Shown: positions 7,653-16,501 of the stretch, in pieces
Layout of the letters: each line of letters begins with the position of its first letter
Numbering within the stretch: the stretch's first letter is position 1
From: an uncultured bacterium
GTDB taxonomy: Bacteria; Patescibacteriota; Minisyncoccia; Phycocordibacterales; CAIZLB01
NCBI GenBank assembly: GCA_903864515.1
Contig: CAIPFZ010000018.1
Span: forward strand, 32,906 to 96,905
Length of the DNA: 64,000 bases
Direction: 5' to 3'
Program-made: the position numbers and the translations under genes
Notes under the pieces: generated by a model
What the model was told of the DNA's origin: nothing
The model's database searches: none
Seen by the model: only the letters and a program-made list of their open reading frames with translations

Positions 7653-10217
7653 ATGAACGAAAATCCTCCACAACCAACATCATCAGAAAGTCAAACAGGT
7701 GACAACATAAAACGCAGGGGAGTTTTAAGTGAGGTGTTAGAGAAGGTGAATGACAAGGATTCTAATAATTACGATTCTGTTTCAGCTTCAGGTGTTGGGG
7801 GTGAAGAAGAAGATTATATAAAGACTGAACACACCTATGATCAACATGGTGAGGTTGGTTTAAAAAAAGGAAGTATATCAAAAACAGGAAATACAGACCC
7901 CGGTTTTGGATTGGTCCCTGGTGAATATTTATCAAAGCAAAATTCCTCTCTCAGTCTTGAAGGAAGTCATGATTTTTCTGACCCAAATGATTCTATGCAG
8001 GATGTTGACAGTTGGACTAGAAGCTCAAGGGCTTCTGATAGATATCAAGGACAGAAGGATGGTCTATCAAACTTGAGGCATGAAATGAATCCAGAAGAAG
8101 ATGAGCCTGAGGATATATATATGGATCCAAAAAATGTTTATGATCTAAAAGGAAGGAGAGTTGGAGGGAAGTTTAATACAGCTCCGCTTGATAATGAAAG
8201 TGAAGGTGAAGGATTGTTGTCAAAGGATCATGAGGGTGATGGCGTAGAACCAGGAAGTGTCAGTGTAAAGACTGAACAAAAAATTGATGAAACACAAGAA
8301 ACTTTGGCAGATACCCCACTTCCAGTTGAGGAAAAGGAGCCTGCAAAACCTAAAAAGACAAAATCACCAGAACCAGTAATTCCTCCAGAGGAACCCCCAC
8401 TTCCACCAATGCCACCTTCAACACCAGAACCAAGGGTATTTCCAGAGACGCCAGAGTCTTCAGTAGCACCAGAACCACCAAGACCACCAGAACCTCCTGT
8501 ACCACCAATGCCGCCTTCATTTCCAGAGCGGGGTGATTTAACTCCACCACCACCATTCCCACAAGGAGGGTCTACCCCTCCACCTCTTCCAGAGGTTGCT
8601 CCAATGCCCGAAAGAACTCCTATGATTCCTCCATCTCTACCAAGAAATCCTGGAGCTACACCACCTCCACTTCCAAGACCTGAAGTGTCTATGCCTGAAA
8701 GAATTCCCATGAATCCTCCAGTTATTCCTGGTCCTGAAAATCCTATTCCAAATTCTAACGTACCAGAAAATGATAATTCTTTACTAGGTAAAATCAACAG
8801 GGAAAACAGACTTACAATAGAGGCTGGTAATTCCATGGATCTAGGAAGTGAGATTGGTTGGCTCAGAAGTGCTTTTAATAAGTTGAGTATAAAAATGGGT
8901 TGGACTAAGGATATCGTTAATTATGTAAAATTAAATACAATAGACAAGGCCAGTATGGTCTTTGATACTTACGGAAATGACAGTCTGATTATAAGAAAAA
9001 AGAGAGAAATTGCTCGTCTTGATGCTGTAATACAAAGGGAAACTGATAACCCTACGGGTGAAAGAATGGCAAGAGAGAATGCTAACAAAATAGAAGAGTC
9101 TATTAGAGAGGCTGAGGCTCGCGGGGATCAAAATATGGTAAGAGCTCTAATACTGGCAAAAAATGATGTTGTTGAAAACGGGGTAAACAGAAGAGGTCAT
9201 CTCCAAGCAGAAAGAAACGCTTTGAATGAACAACTTGCAAGATATAATGAAAGAAAGATTTCAATAGTTGATAACTTTATTGCAAGTACTGAAATACAGA
9301 CAGAAAGAATTAGAACAGCAGACAGATATCATGAAAATATTGCCAACTTAAGAACTATAAACACGGAGACAAATAGAATGTTAAGTGTCATAGCTGAAAC
9401 AGATAGTCAAATAATAAGTTTGAAAAAGGCATTAGCTTCAACAAGAGATAGGGTAGATAAAGCTGAAATTAATGATGCTATCAGAGCATATGAATCACTC
9501 GCAAAACAAAGTAAGTTTAAGCTTAGTCAGTATGAATCCATTGGACATAGACTCGGTAGCTTTATAGAACTTACAGACAAGAGAACAAAAAGATTCGATG
9601 ATGTAAGAGACAGGTATGTAGGAGAAAGGAATATTTCACAAACTAATATTAATAATGGTGGTGTAACAAGAGCGTTCGTGCCAGCAAGTCCAGCGGGGCC
9701 AGCTAGACCTGCACCTACACCTGCGCCAGTCTCTCCTGCTACAAGAACGGGCCCAGCTGCACCTAGACCAACTCCTCCAGCGCCTGCGTCTCCAACACCA
9801 AGGTCTACCCTCGAGCCAACACCTACACCTTCAGCACCAGAATCAACAACCCCAGAACCTGAGCCGACACCCGATGTTGTAGAAAACCCAGAGTTGAAAA
9901 AAAGACGAACAGATAAAATCAAGGTTATAAATGATGCAGCAGAGAGGTTCCGTACGGCTTTTAGGAGTGAAAATAAGTCTGATGCAGCTGATCTTTCAAC
10001 AATTCAAATGGCTAAAAATTTAGTTCCCGCATTGCGTGGATTCTTGAAGGACGGAGACTTTACTCAAGATGAAATTGAATTGTTTAAAAAAGCTGGAGAA
10101 AATATTGTTAATTTTATAGCTCAGACTGAAAAAGACGGCAATATTATTACAAACGACAATAGACAGTTTATGAAAATGGGAGGCAAGGTTTTTAAACAAA
10201 TAAAAGAAATACAATAA
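7653..10217 (+). CDS. large proline-rich, coiled-coil protein of unknown function
   Basis: An 854-residue protein with no signal peptide or membrane span. Residues 1-230 are polar and probably disordered. Residues about 235-365 are a proline-rich tract with repeats of the type PPPLP and MPERxPM. Residues about 370-660 are charged and helical, rich in heptad-like Arg/Glu/Lys/Ile, and predict coiled coil. A second Pro/Ala/Thr tract spans about 690-765. The C-terminal 90 residues form a compact helical region (QMAKNLVPALRGFLKDGDF). I do not recognise the family. It has its own promoter and is followed after 4 nt by a 104-residue gene, with which it probably forms an operon. The layout would suit a cytoplasmic scaffold, but that is inference. 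Confidence 0.85.
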   Translation: MNENPPQPTSSESQTGDNIKRRGVLSEVLEKVNDKDSNNYDSVSASGVGGEEEDYIKTEHTYDQHGEVGLKKGSISKTGNTDPGFGLVPGEYLSKQNSSLSLEGSHDFSDPNDSMQDVDSWTRSSRASDRYQGQKDGLSNLRHEMNPEEDEPEDIYMDPKNVYDLKGRRVGGKFNTAPLDNESEGEGLLSKDHEGDGVEPGSVSVKTEQKIDETQETLADTPLPVEEKEPAKPKKTKSPEPVIPPEEPPLPPMPPSTPEPRVFPETPESSVAPEPPRPPEPPVPPMPPSFPERGDLTPPPPFPQGGSTPPPLPEVAPMPERTPMIPPSLPRNPGATPPPLPRPEVSMPERIPMNPPVIPGPENPIPNSNVPENDNSLLGKINRENRLTIEAGNSMDLGSEIGWLRSAFNKLSIKMGWTKDIVNYVKLNTIDKASMVFDTYGNDSLIIRKKREIARLDAVIQRETDNPTGERMARENANKIEESIREAEARGDQNMVRALILAKNDVVENGVNRRGHLQAERNALNEQLARYNERKISIVDNFIASTEIQTERIRTADRYHENIANLRTINTETNRMLSVIAETDSQIISLKKALASTRDRVDKAEINDAIRAYESLAKQSKFKLSQYESIGHRLGSFIELTDKRTKRFDDVRDRYVGERNISQTNINNGGVTRAFVPASPAGPARPAPTPAPVSPATRTGPAAPRPTPPAPASPTPRSTLEPTPTPSAPESTTPEPEPTPDVVENPELKKRRTDKIKVINDAAERFRTAFRSENKSDAADLSTIQMAKNLVPALRGFLKDGDFTQDEIELFKKAGENIVNFIAQTEKDGNIITNDNRQFMKMGGKVFKQIKEIQ

Positions 10218-10221
10218 AAAA

Positions 10222-10536
10222 ATGAATTCAACACTCAACAACAATTCAAATCCGCTAACAGCTGATGAAATAAGTAAGCTTCACGGGGAAGAACTTAAGC
10301 AGGCTTTGGCTCAAAAACTACAAGGATACAAAGATGGTATTGCAGAGATTGATGCTTCACTTAAGGATATTTGCGAAAAAGTGGAAGCTATGCCAGATGT
10401 TGATAAGGCTAAAGCAAAAGCAGAAGATGATGCAGCGATAGCTGAAATTGAGAAACAATTGGATACTGATTTAAATGATGCAATTCTTGAACTTGGTACC
10501 TCAGATGAGATTTTGAGCGATATTAAAGAAGAATAA
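10222..10536 (+). CDS. small helical acidic protein, unknown function
   Basis: A 104-residue protein beginning 4 nt after the previous stop. It is rich in Ala, Asp, Glu and Lys, lacks Cys and Trp, and is probably all-helical (LKQALAQKLQGYKDGIAEID and a second Ala/Glu-rich helix). It has no recognisable family. A strong intrinsic terminator follows. It may be a partner of the coiled-coil protein encoded upstream, on context alone. Confidence 0.8.
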   Translation: MNSTLNNNSNPLTADEISKLHGEELKQALAQKLQGYKDGIAEIDASLKDICEKVEAMPDVDKAKAKAEDDAAIAEIEKQLDTDLNDAILELGTSDEILSDIKEE

Positions 10537-10570
10537 CTTTCATTCTCAGTCAGGTACAATATGTCTATTG

Positions 10571-10603
10571 CAAAACAAGGCCTAAAAACCTTGTTTTGTT
10601 TTT
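10571..10603 (+). terminator. intrinsic terminator
   Basis: A perfect 10 bp stem (10571-10580 with 10589-10598) and 8 nt loop are followed by a T-run. It closes the 7653-10536 operon. Confidence 0.9.
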
Positions 10604-10652
10604 GTTAAATAAAGTATATAATACGAATATTATCTAAATTCAGAAAATATCA

Positions 10653-11195
10653 ATGTATAAGAAAACATCATACTCCCTTGAAGATACTAAAAAATTTGCA
10701 GAGTTTGTTTTAGATCAGGTTCTAAAAGAAAGAAAAGAAAAGATGAATTCAGAAGAGTCTTTGTTGGCCTTGGTTCTAGTACTAAAAGGAGATCTTGGTT
10801 CTGGAAAAACAGCGTTCACAAAATTTATAGGAGAATTATTGGGTGTTTCAGAGGAAGTAACTAGTCCAACGTTTTCTATAGAAAAAAGATATAAAACATC
10901 AATTGAAAACAGGGAGAAGTTTGGAATTGAAACTTTGATTCACATAGATGCGTTTAGATTGGAATCAGGGAATGAAATATTAGCTATCGATTTTGAAGAA
11001 ACTCTAAAAGACCCAAAAAACCTAATCTGCTTTGAGTGGCCAGAAATGGTTTCTGATATCGGTATTCTCCCACAAGATGCGCCTATTATTGAGTTTGAAT
11101 TTGTCGATGAAAACACAAGAAACATGTTTTTTAGTCCATCCATAAACACAGTGGAATTGATAGATAGGGATAGTACAACTGAGGTTGAGGAATAA
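10653..11195 (+). CDS. tsaE: tRNA threonylcarbamoyladenosine biosynthesis ATPase TsaE
   Basis: A 180-residue P-loop protein that supports TsaB/TsaD in making t6A37 on ANN-decoding tRNAs. The P-loop is GDLGSGKT near residue 51, followed by the family signature EEVTSPTFSIEKRY. HIDAFRLES and FEWPEM, which hold the other conserved positions, come later. It is slightly longer than the usual 150-160 residues because of a charged loop. A TATAAT at 10616-10621 lies about 30 nt before the ATG. polA follows after 49 nt. Confidence 0.92.
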   Translation: MYKKTSYSLEDTKKFAEFVLDQVLKERKEKMNSEESLLALVLVLKGDLGSGKTAFTKFIGELLGVSEEVTSPTFSIEKRYKTSIENREKFGIETLIHIDAFRLESGNEILAIDFEETLKDPKNLICFEWPEMVSDIGILPQDAPIIEFEFVDENTRNMFFSPSINTVELIDRDSTTEVEE

Positions 11196-11244
11196 TAAAT
11201 CAACACTTAAATTAGGTTTGTATAAGGTTCAACCCTCACTCTAA

Positions 11245-13788
11245 ATGGGGTATAATGTGTTTGAAGTGAAAAAAACACCAACAAAAGATAATGGTATAAG
11301 AGAAGATAAAAAGAGTACGTCTAAAAAAGAAGTAATAAATAAAACTTTAGTACTATTGGACTCTCACGCAATAATTCACAGGGGATACCACGCCCTGCCT
11401 GATTTTGCTACATCCAAGGGTGTACCAACAGGAGCAATTTATGGGCTCTCCTCTATGCTCATTGGAATAATTGAAAAATTTAATCCAGATTATATTGTCG
11501 CTTGTTATGATCTCCCTCAACCAACATATAGACATGAAGCTTATAAGGATTATAAAGCTGGAAGAAAAAAGAGTGATGATGAGTTGGTAGATCAATTAAA
11601 GTCATCTAGAAAGATATTTGAGAATTTTAACATTCCAATGTTTGATAAACCTGGGTTTGAAGCAGATGATATGCTCGGAACTATTGTGGAGCAGACAAAA
11701 GATATTAAGGGCTTGAAGGTTATTATTGCATCTGGAGATATGGATACATTGCAGCTTGTTCGCGATAAAGAAGTTCAAGTCTTTACTCTAAAAAAAGGAA
11801 TAAAGGACACTGTTACATACGATGAAGATGCTGTTGTGGAGCGTTTTGGCTTTCATCCAGAATTTCTTCCGGATTATAAAGGTTTGCGAGGTGATACATC
11901 GGATAATATTATTGGAATCTCTGGAATTGGTGAAAAAACAGCAACAACTTTGATTTCTCACTTTCATACAATAGAAAAAATATATGAGACTCTAAAAAAG
12001 GAGGGTGGTCCAAATGAAATTAAAAAACTTGGAATTACAGATAGAATTATTGACTTACTTGAAAAGGGTGAAGATGAAGCTGTGTTTAGCAAAATGCTTG
12101 CAACAATAAGAAGAGATGCTCCAATCAATTTTGAGCTTCCTGATAAAACATGGAAAGATTCTTTTGATATAAATAAAGCTGAGCAAATTTTTGATGAATT
12201 TGAATTTAGAACCCTTGGTAATAGATTAAAAAATATTATGGGTAGGAATGGGGTTGATATATCTAACTCAAATTCTGGTTCAGGAGGATTGTTTGGAGAG
12301 GAAAAAGGTGGGGGTACGGTTGTTGTTGAGAGCCACAGCGAACCAGAGGAAAATATTACAGAGGAACAGAAAACAAAAGTTTGTATTGCTCTTTGGGTCT
12401 TAAATTCCAGTTTAACAAACCCAACATATGAAGATGTTCTAAAATACACAAAATCCAAAAAATATGAACAAATAGAGAAATATCTTTTAGGTGAAATTGA
12501 AAAGCAAGGTTTGAGTAGGGTTTTAAAGGAAATTGAATGGCCTCTTGTTCCAGTTGTTTCCAAGATGGAAGAGGACGGAATATTGCTTGATAAAAAATAT
12601 TTAAAGAAGTTATCAGAAGACTATCACAAAGAATTAAGTAGATTAGAATCTGAGATTTGGAAAATGGCCGGTAGAGAATTTAATGTCGATTCACCAAAAC
12701 AATTGGGTGTTGTTATTTTTGATGAAATGAATCTCGGGGAAGGAATGGGTTCGAAGCGTCTTAAAAAAACAGCAGGAGGTGCACGTTCCACAAAGGAATC
12801 GGAATTAGAAAAGCTTAAGGGGGTTCATCCAATAATTGATAAAATATTAGAATATAGAGAATTAGCAAAGCTTCTTTCAACATACATTGATCCATTACCA
12901 CTCCTCACTGATTCAAAAGATAGATTGCACGCAAAGTTTTTACAGGCCGGTACAACAACAGGTAGGATGTCGTCTCAAAATCCGAATATTCAAAATATTC
13001 CAACTAAAACAGATTTGGGAAGAAAGGTTAGAGGTGGATTTATTGCAGAAAAGGGTTCTGTGTTGTTGTCTTTTGATTATTCTCAGATTGAACTTAGAAT
13101 TGCTGCAATAATGTCCGGTGATGAAAATCTAATAGAAATATTTAAAAAAGGAGAAGATGTTCATACAGGGGTTGCGTCAAGGGTTTTTGGAGTAAAAGAA
13201 AGCGAGGTTACAAAAGACATGAGAAGACAAGCTAAGGTTATTAACTTTGGAATTCTTTATGGAATGGGGGTTAATGCTCTTAAGACCAATCTTGGAAGTA
13301 CAAAAGATGAAGCCCAAACATTTTATAATGAATACTTTAAAACATTTAGTAGTGTTGCAGAATTTCTAGAGGAAACTAAAAGATTTGCTGAACAAAATGG
13401 TTATACAGAGACTCTGTTTGGCCGTAGAAGATACTTTGAAGGTATTAGGTCTAAACTACCATTCATTAGAGCTGCCGCTGAGCGTATGGCTATTAACGCC
13501 CCAATACAGGGAGGTGAGGCGGATATAATAAAGATTAGTATGAGAAAAATTTATGATTATATAAATGATTCAAAAAATAAAGAGGTTTATGGTAGGGTTA
13601 AGATGCTTTTGCAAGTTCATGACGAATTGGTGTTTGAAGTTGAAGATAATAAAGAGTTTATAAAGAAAATATCTAAAAAAATTCAAGATATTATGCAGGA
13701 TATCTTGACTGATGAGCAGTCAAAGGGGGTGCCAATTGTAACATCGTCAAATATTGGATTAAATTGGGGAGAAATGGAGGCTCAATAA
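11245..13788 (+). CDS. polA: DNA polymerase I
   Basis: An 847-residue repair polymerase. The N-terminal 5'-3' exonuclease domain is intact (LVLLDSHAIIHRGYHALP, FEADDMLGT, SGDMDTLQL, DYKGLRGDTSDNI, helix-hairpin-helix GISGIGEKTA). A short, diverged middle region (about residues 330-420) lacks the DEDD proofreading motifs. The polymerase domain has motif A (SFDYSQIELRI), the O-helix (RRQAKVINFGILYGMG) and motif C (LQVHDELVFE). The start is uncertain: ATG 11245 precedes a TATAAT at 11251-11256. If that is the -10 box of a leaderless mRNA, an in-frame GTG at 11266 is the better start. holA follows after 49 nt. Confidence 0.94.
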   Translation: MGYNVFEVKKTPTKDNGIREDKKSTSKKEVINKTLVLLDSHAIIHRGYHALPDFATSKGVPTGAIYGLSSMLIGIIEKFNPDYIVACYDLPQPTYRHEAYKDYKAGRKKSDDELVDQLKSSRKIFENFNIPMFDKPGFEADDMLGTIVEQTKDIKGLKVIIASGDMDTLQLVRDKEVQVFTLKKGIKDTVTYDEDAVVERFGFHPEFLPDYKGLRGDTSDNIIGISGIGEKTATTLISHFHTIEKIYETLKKEGGPNEIKKLGITDRIIDLLEKGEDEAVFSKMLATIRRDAPINFELPDKTWKDSFDINKAEQIFDEFEFRTLGNRLKNIMGRNGVDISNSNSGSGGLFGEEKGGGTVVVESHSEPEENITEEQKTKVCIALWVLNSSLTNPTYEDVLKYTKSKKYEQIEKYLLGEIEKQGLSRVLKEIEWPLVPVVSKMEEDGILLDKKYLKKLSEDYHKELSRLESEIWKMAGREFNVDSPKQLGVVIFDEMNLGEGMGSKRLKKTAGGARSTKESELEKLKGVHPIIDKILEYRELAKLLSTYIDPLPLLTDSKDRLHAKFLQAGTTTGRMSSQNPNIQNIPTKTDLGRKVRGGFIAEKGSVLLSFDYSQIELRIAAIMSGDENLIEIFKKGEDVHTGVASRVFGVKESEVTKDMRRQAKVINFGILYGMGVNALKTNLGSTKDEAQTFYNEYFKTFSSVAEFLEETKRFAEQNGYTETLFGRRRYFEGIRSKLPFIRAAAERMAINAPIQGGEADIIKISMRKIYDYINDSKNKEVYGRVKMLLQVHDELVFEVEDNKEFIKKISKKIQDIMQDILTDEQSKGVPIVTSSNIGLNWGEMEAQ

Positions 13789-13837
13789 ATAAACAGACTG
13801 AAAACTGAATATATAATATAAAATAAATAAAAACAAA

Positions 13838-14566
13838 ATGCTTTATTTAATCTACGGAACAAATACAAACAAGGTACGAGCAAAACAGAGGGAGCTTGTT
13901 GCTATTATGCAGAGTAAACAACCTAATGTTTCTTTGTATAGGGTTACTACAGAAAATTGGAAGGACTCATCTTTGGAAGAATTATTGGGAAGTCAGGGTT
14001 TATTTTTAGCAAAGTATATTGTGACACTGGATAAGTTGTTGGAAGATAAGGAAATTGGATCGGAAATTATCGGTTTGCTGGAGGAAATGAAGGGAAGTGA
14101 TCATGCTTGGATAATTTTAGAAGACAAGGTCTCCACCCCCAATCTTAAAAAGATAGAAAAGTTTGCATATAAGGTTTTTGATTTCAATGAATCTGTTGGT
14201 TCGCAAGCTGGAACTGAGAAAAAACGTCCACTTGCATTTGATTTTGCCGAGCAATTTGCTGGAAAAAATAAAGTTGGGGCGTGGGGTGAGTTTATTAAAC
14301 TAAAGGACGCCGAGCTTGCAGGGGAGGAAATACACGGGGTTTTGTGGTGGCAAATGAAGTCAGTCTTTCTGGCAAAGTTCTGCAAAAATGCTGAAGAATC
14401 AGGTTTGACGCCATACTCATTTCAGAAGGCCTTGAGATTATCTAAGGGGTGGGAGCTTAAGGAATTAAACATTCTGTTGGATAAATTGGTTCAAATATAT
14501 CACGAGGCCCACAGAGGAAATGGAGATTTAATGGTGGAAATGGAAGGAATGTCACTGGGACTTTAA
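13838..14566 (+). CDS. holA: DNA polymerase III delta subunit-like protein (clamp loader)
   Basis: A 242-residue protein that begins MLYLIYGTNTNKVRAKQREL, the normal start of HolA-type AAA+ domains without a functional P-loop. The C-terminal half (FDFAEQFAGKNKVGAWGEFI, then HGVLWWQMKSVF) matches the delta-subunit lid and collar region. It is shorter than the usual 330 residues, which is common in reduced genomes. Delta opens the beta clamp within the clamp loader. It follows polA; a TATAAT at 13812-13817 may give it its own transcript. The assignment rests on pattern and length. Confidence 0.75.
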   Translation: MLYLIYGTNTNKVRAKQRELVAIMQSKQPNVSLYRVTTENWKDSSLEELLGSQGLFLAKYIVTLDKLLEDKEIGSEIIGLLEEMKGSDHAWIILEDKVSTPNLKKIEKFAYKVFDFNESVGSQAGTEKKRPLAFDFAEQFAGKNKVGAWGEFIKLKDAELAGEEIHGVLWWQMKSVFLAKFCKNAEESGLTPYSFQKALRLSKGWELKELNILLDKLVQIYHEAHRGNGDLMVEMEGMSLGL

Positions 14567-14618
14567 TATTAGCCACATCACCTTTTTGGCTCATTTTGAA
14601 ACTTAATAAAAAATAATC

Positions 14619-14652
14619 AAAATATCGTAACTTTATAAAGTTACGATATTTT
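14619..14652. promoter_or_regulatory. 34 bp perfect palindrome upstream of fic gene (operator-like)
   Basis: Two 16 nt arms (AAAATATCGTAACTTT and its complement) flank a 2 nt centre. Its core AACTTTATAAAGTT recurs in a second palindrome 4 nt further on. Because the arms end in T-runs it could also form a terminator hairpin for holA, but the shared core argues for a protein binding site. Confidence 0.7.
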
Positions 14653-14680
14653 TGCTAAACTTTATAAAGTTTGATATGAT
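14652..14680 (+). promoter_or_regulatory. fic promoter with operator palindrome in the spacer
   Basis: TTGCTA at 14652-14657 and TATGAT at 14675-14680 are 17 nt apart. The 16 bp palindrome AAACTTTATAAAGTTT (14657-14672) fills the spacer almost exactly, so a protein bound there would block RNA polymerase. The HTH domain at the N-terminus of the next gene product is the obvious candidate repressor. Confidence 0.7.
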
Positions 14681-14713
14681 GGTCTTGGTTTACTTATTTT
14701 ACCAAACAAGTCT

Positions 14714-15667
14714 ATGAATATATCTAAAAAACTAGAAACAATACAAAAGACACTGGGTTTAACCCAAACCAAGCTTGCTGGGCAACTTGGTGTTTCTTTC
14801 CCTACCCTTAACAGTTGGATTATTGGTAAAAGTATTCCTAGATTAAAAAAAGAAAAGATAATCAATGATTTGTTTCTAGAGGTTACCGGCCAAAAGCAAA
14901 TTCCAGAAGATGAATTAAATAAAAAAAGAAAAATTTTGCAGTATAAAACACTCGGGTATAAAAGCGTTTTGCGTGAAATTATAGATAATCCCGACATTAG
15001 AGATCAGTTCATTCTAAAATTGACATATCACAGCAATGGTATTGAAGGTAGCACCTTAACTGAACCTGATACTGCTAATATACTGTTTAATAATATTGCT
15101 ATATCTGAAAAAACATTAATGGAGCATATGGAAGCCAAAAATCATCAAACTGCTTTGTTGTATTTGTTTGATTATCTACTACAAAAGCAAAAGATAAATG
15201 AAGATCTGATACTTAAACTACACGGTATTTTAATGAATGGGATAATACCAAATGCTGGGGTGTATCGTAATCACGCTGTCAGAATTGTTGGTGTAAACTT
15301 ACCAACCTCAAACTATCTAAGTATTAAGAAAAATATTCAAGAATTGATAAGGTTTTCCGATGATTTTCTAAGTAAAAAAGATTTTAATATAATTTCTTTC
15401 TCGGCTATATTTCATAGCAAGTTTGAACAAATTCACCCCTTTTCTGATGGAAATGGAAGAATTGGACGTTTGCTTTTAAATGCCTTTTTACTTAAAGACA
15501 ATATGGCGCCGGCTGTCATTAGACAAGAAAAGAAGCAGTTATATTATACATACTTATATAAATCTCAAATTAAAGAGGAATACAGTCAGTTTGAAGACTA
15601 TCTTTGTGATGCAATCATGGCGGGCTTTACAATCTTAGAAAGAGAAGATGGGGAGTGGTATCTTTAA
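14714..15667 (+). CDS. Fic family AMP-transferase with N-terminal XRE-type HTH domain
   Basis: A 317-residue protein. Residues 1-60 form a helix-turn-helix (LTQTKLAGQLGVSFPTLNSW). The Fic core carries the complete catalytic motif HPFSDGNGRIGR near residue 235, so nucleotide transfer to a target hydroxyl is expected. The segment SNGIEGSTLT near residue 103 fits the (S/T)xxxE(G/N) inhibitory motif placed N-terminal to the core, as in class II Fic proteins. The gene lies behind a promoter overlapped by palindromes, which fits autorepression. The target protein is unknown. It is not accompanied by a separate small antitoxin gene. Confidence 0.9.
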   Translation: MNISKKLETIQKTLGLTQTKLAGQLGVSFPTLNSWIIGKSIPRLKKEKIINDLFLEVTGQKQIPEDELNKKRKILQYKTLGYKSVLREIIDNPDIRDQFILKLTYHSNGIEGSTLTEPDTANILFNNIAISEKTLMEHMEAKNHQTALLYLFDYLLQKQKINEDLILKLHGILMNGIIPNAGVYRNHAVRIVGVNLPTSNYLSIKKNIQELIRFSDDFLSKKDFNIISFSAIFHSKFEQIHPFSDGNGRIGRLLLNAFLLKDNMAPAVIRQEKKQLYYTYLYKSQIKEEYSQFEDYLCDAIMAGFTILEREDGEWYL

Positions 15668-15730
15668 AATCTAAACAGACCAAAAAAAGGGGGGGTGCCT
15701 AATGCGTATTCTTTATTGATGGCAAAATTG

Positions 15731-15804
15731 TCCGCTCGGTAGGAATCGAACCTACGACCCTCTGCTTAAAAGGCAGGTGCTCTACCGACTGAGCTACGAG
15801 CGGA
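15731..15804 (-). tRNA. tRNA-Lys (anticodon TTT)
   Basis: A full cloverleaf of 74 nt: acceptor TCCGCTC/GAGCGGA, D-arm, anticodon loop CTTTTAA and T-arm GTAGG-TTCGATT-CCTAC. The 3' CCA is not encoded. Confidence 0.95.
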
Positions 15805-15895
15805 TATATTTGATGTAAATTAGGTACGAAATACTTATTCAGCTTTCTTGTACGTATTATCAAATAATGTTAAAACTATATCAAAAAAACAAGAA

Positions 15896-16501
15896 ATGTC
15901 TAATGCTAATAACGAAAAAACTAAAAAAGACCATAATTTAATGGGTACTTCAAATAAAAAAGCTATAAATAAGCTTAGTTTTAACGCCGTTGTTGTTTTG
16001 CCTGACATAAGAAGTGCCCATAATGTCGGGTCTGTTTTTAGGACGGCCGATGCTGCTGGGGTAAAAAGAATATATATATCTGGTTATACTCCAACACCAT
16101 TGAATAAATTTAATAAACCCCAACCCCAAATTGCTAAGACTGCCTTGGGGGCAGAAAAGACTATTGCGTGGGAATATTTTGAAAGTCACATTACTTTATT
16201 AAATAAATTAAAAAAAGAAGGCTTTAAAATTATTGCAGTAGAGCAGACAAATAATTCAATAAATTATAAGAGTTTAAGTCTGGAGGGTTTGTTTAATGAT
16301 GTAAACAAAAAAACTATAGATAAAAAGACTGGAGCGGAGGGTTTGCCCATAGCTTTTGTTTTTGGAAATGAGGTTCTAGGGCTGCCTAAAAAGATTTTAG
16401 ATAAGGTTGATGTTTGTATTGAGTTACCAATGAATGGAATGAAAGAATCATTAAATGTTTCAGTAACAGCTGGAATTGTCTTGTTTCAATATTTAGTTTG
16501 A
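15896..16501 (+). CDS. TrmH/SpoU family RNA 2'-O-methyltransferase
   Basis: A 201-residue SPOUT methyltransferase of the TrmH type. Motif 1 is LPDIRSAHNVGSVFRTADA, motif 2 is AFVFGNEVLGLP and motif 3 is ESLNVSVTAGIVLF, together forming the knotted S-adenosylmethionine site. It methylates a ribose in tRNA or rRNA; the exact target cannot be told. ATG 15896 is preferred to an upstream in-frame TTG at 15848, since the added residues do not look like part of the family. The last 16 bases overlap the end of the convergent mutM gene. It ends in TGA, a rare stop in this window and evidence for the standard code. Confidence 0.88.
   Translation: MSNANNEKTKKDHNLMGTSNKKAINKLSFNAVVVLPDIRSAHNVGSVFRTADAAGVKRIYISGYTPTPLNKFNKPQPQIAKTALGAEKTIAWEYFESHITLLNKLKKEGFKIIAVEQTNNSINYKSLSLEGLFNDVNKKTIDKKTGAEGLPIAFVFGNEVLGLPKKILDKVDVCIELPMNGMKESLNVSVTAGIVLFQYLV

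Noticed and set aside
8228..8836. Long minus-strand Gly/Ser-rich open frame opposite the proline-rich gene
   Set aside because: It is the complement of proline codons (CCN/NGG) and has no promoter or homology features; a shadow of the plus-strand gene. The similar frame at 9527-9922 is rejected for the same reason.
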